Shown here one piece after another: positions 5,336 through 5,341 of a stretch of 5,341 nt of DNA. The stretch comes from an uncultured Prevotella sp. (GTDB lineage: Bacteria; Bacteroidota; Bacteroidia; Bacteroidales; Bacteroidaceae). Positions within the stretch are counted from its first letter, which is position 1. Every line of letters starts with the position of its first letter. A program made the position numbers and the translations under genes. The stretch lies in contig CAJLYG010000207.1 in the NCBI GenBank assembly GCA_905210845.1, forward strand, positions 1-5,341. The letters are read 5' to 3'. The notes beneath the pieces were generated by a model, which saw only the letters and a program-made list of their open reading frames with translations, was not told where the DNA came from and searched no databases.

Positions 5336-5341
5336 GGACTA

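Overview
The window reads as part of a tailed-phage or prophage genome (or a capsid-encoding satellite) of a Bacteroidetes host, most likely Bacteroidales. Three things point there: a TTTG-N18-TAGCTTTG promoter matching the Bacteroidetes primary sigma factor consensus, A-rich translation leaders with little or no Shine-Dalgarno sequence, and a helicase of the type common in Bacteroidetes phages and mobile elements. No host gene, tRNA, integrase or attachment site is visible. All five convincing genes lie on the minus strand, so the biological order runs from high to low coordinates.

Replication end (5341-3764): a superfamily 3 (D5-like) primase-helicase, 523 codons from the first available start. 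An in-frame TAG sits at the very edge of the window, just before that start, so its N-terminal region is either absent, outside the window or disrupted. Its C-terminus carries a clamp-binding-like QQDLF and an SSB-like DDCPF tip. It is followed by a rho-independent terminator (3736-3698).

Intergenic control region (3697-2931, about 770 bases, AT-rich): it holds six perfect and three imperfect copies of TTTGTGACA in both orientations (3319-3586), including an exact 11-bp tandem pair and a 10-10-10 dyad. A roughly 110-bp palindrome-rich island (about 3070-3180, 53% GC by hand count) stands out from flanks of 20-29% GC. A good Bacteroidetes promoter (3011-2982) drives the genes below.

Morphogenesis end (2930-1): a 172-aa basic protein, a 112-aa small protein, an S49/SppA-like serine peptidase that is probably the head maturation protease, and the 5' part of a probable major capsid protein with an N-terminal coiled-coil, scaffold-like segment. 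The last runs off the left edge. Spacing and shared strand suggest one operon. The inferred logic is that replication genes end at the terminator, a regulated promoter starts the structural operon, and the protease removes scaffold material while the capsid assembles. No terminase or portal gene lies between the helicase and the protease, which is not the usual tailed-phage order.
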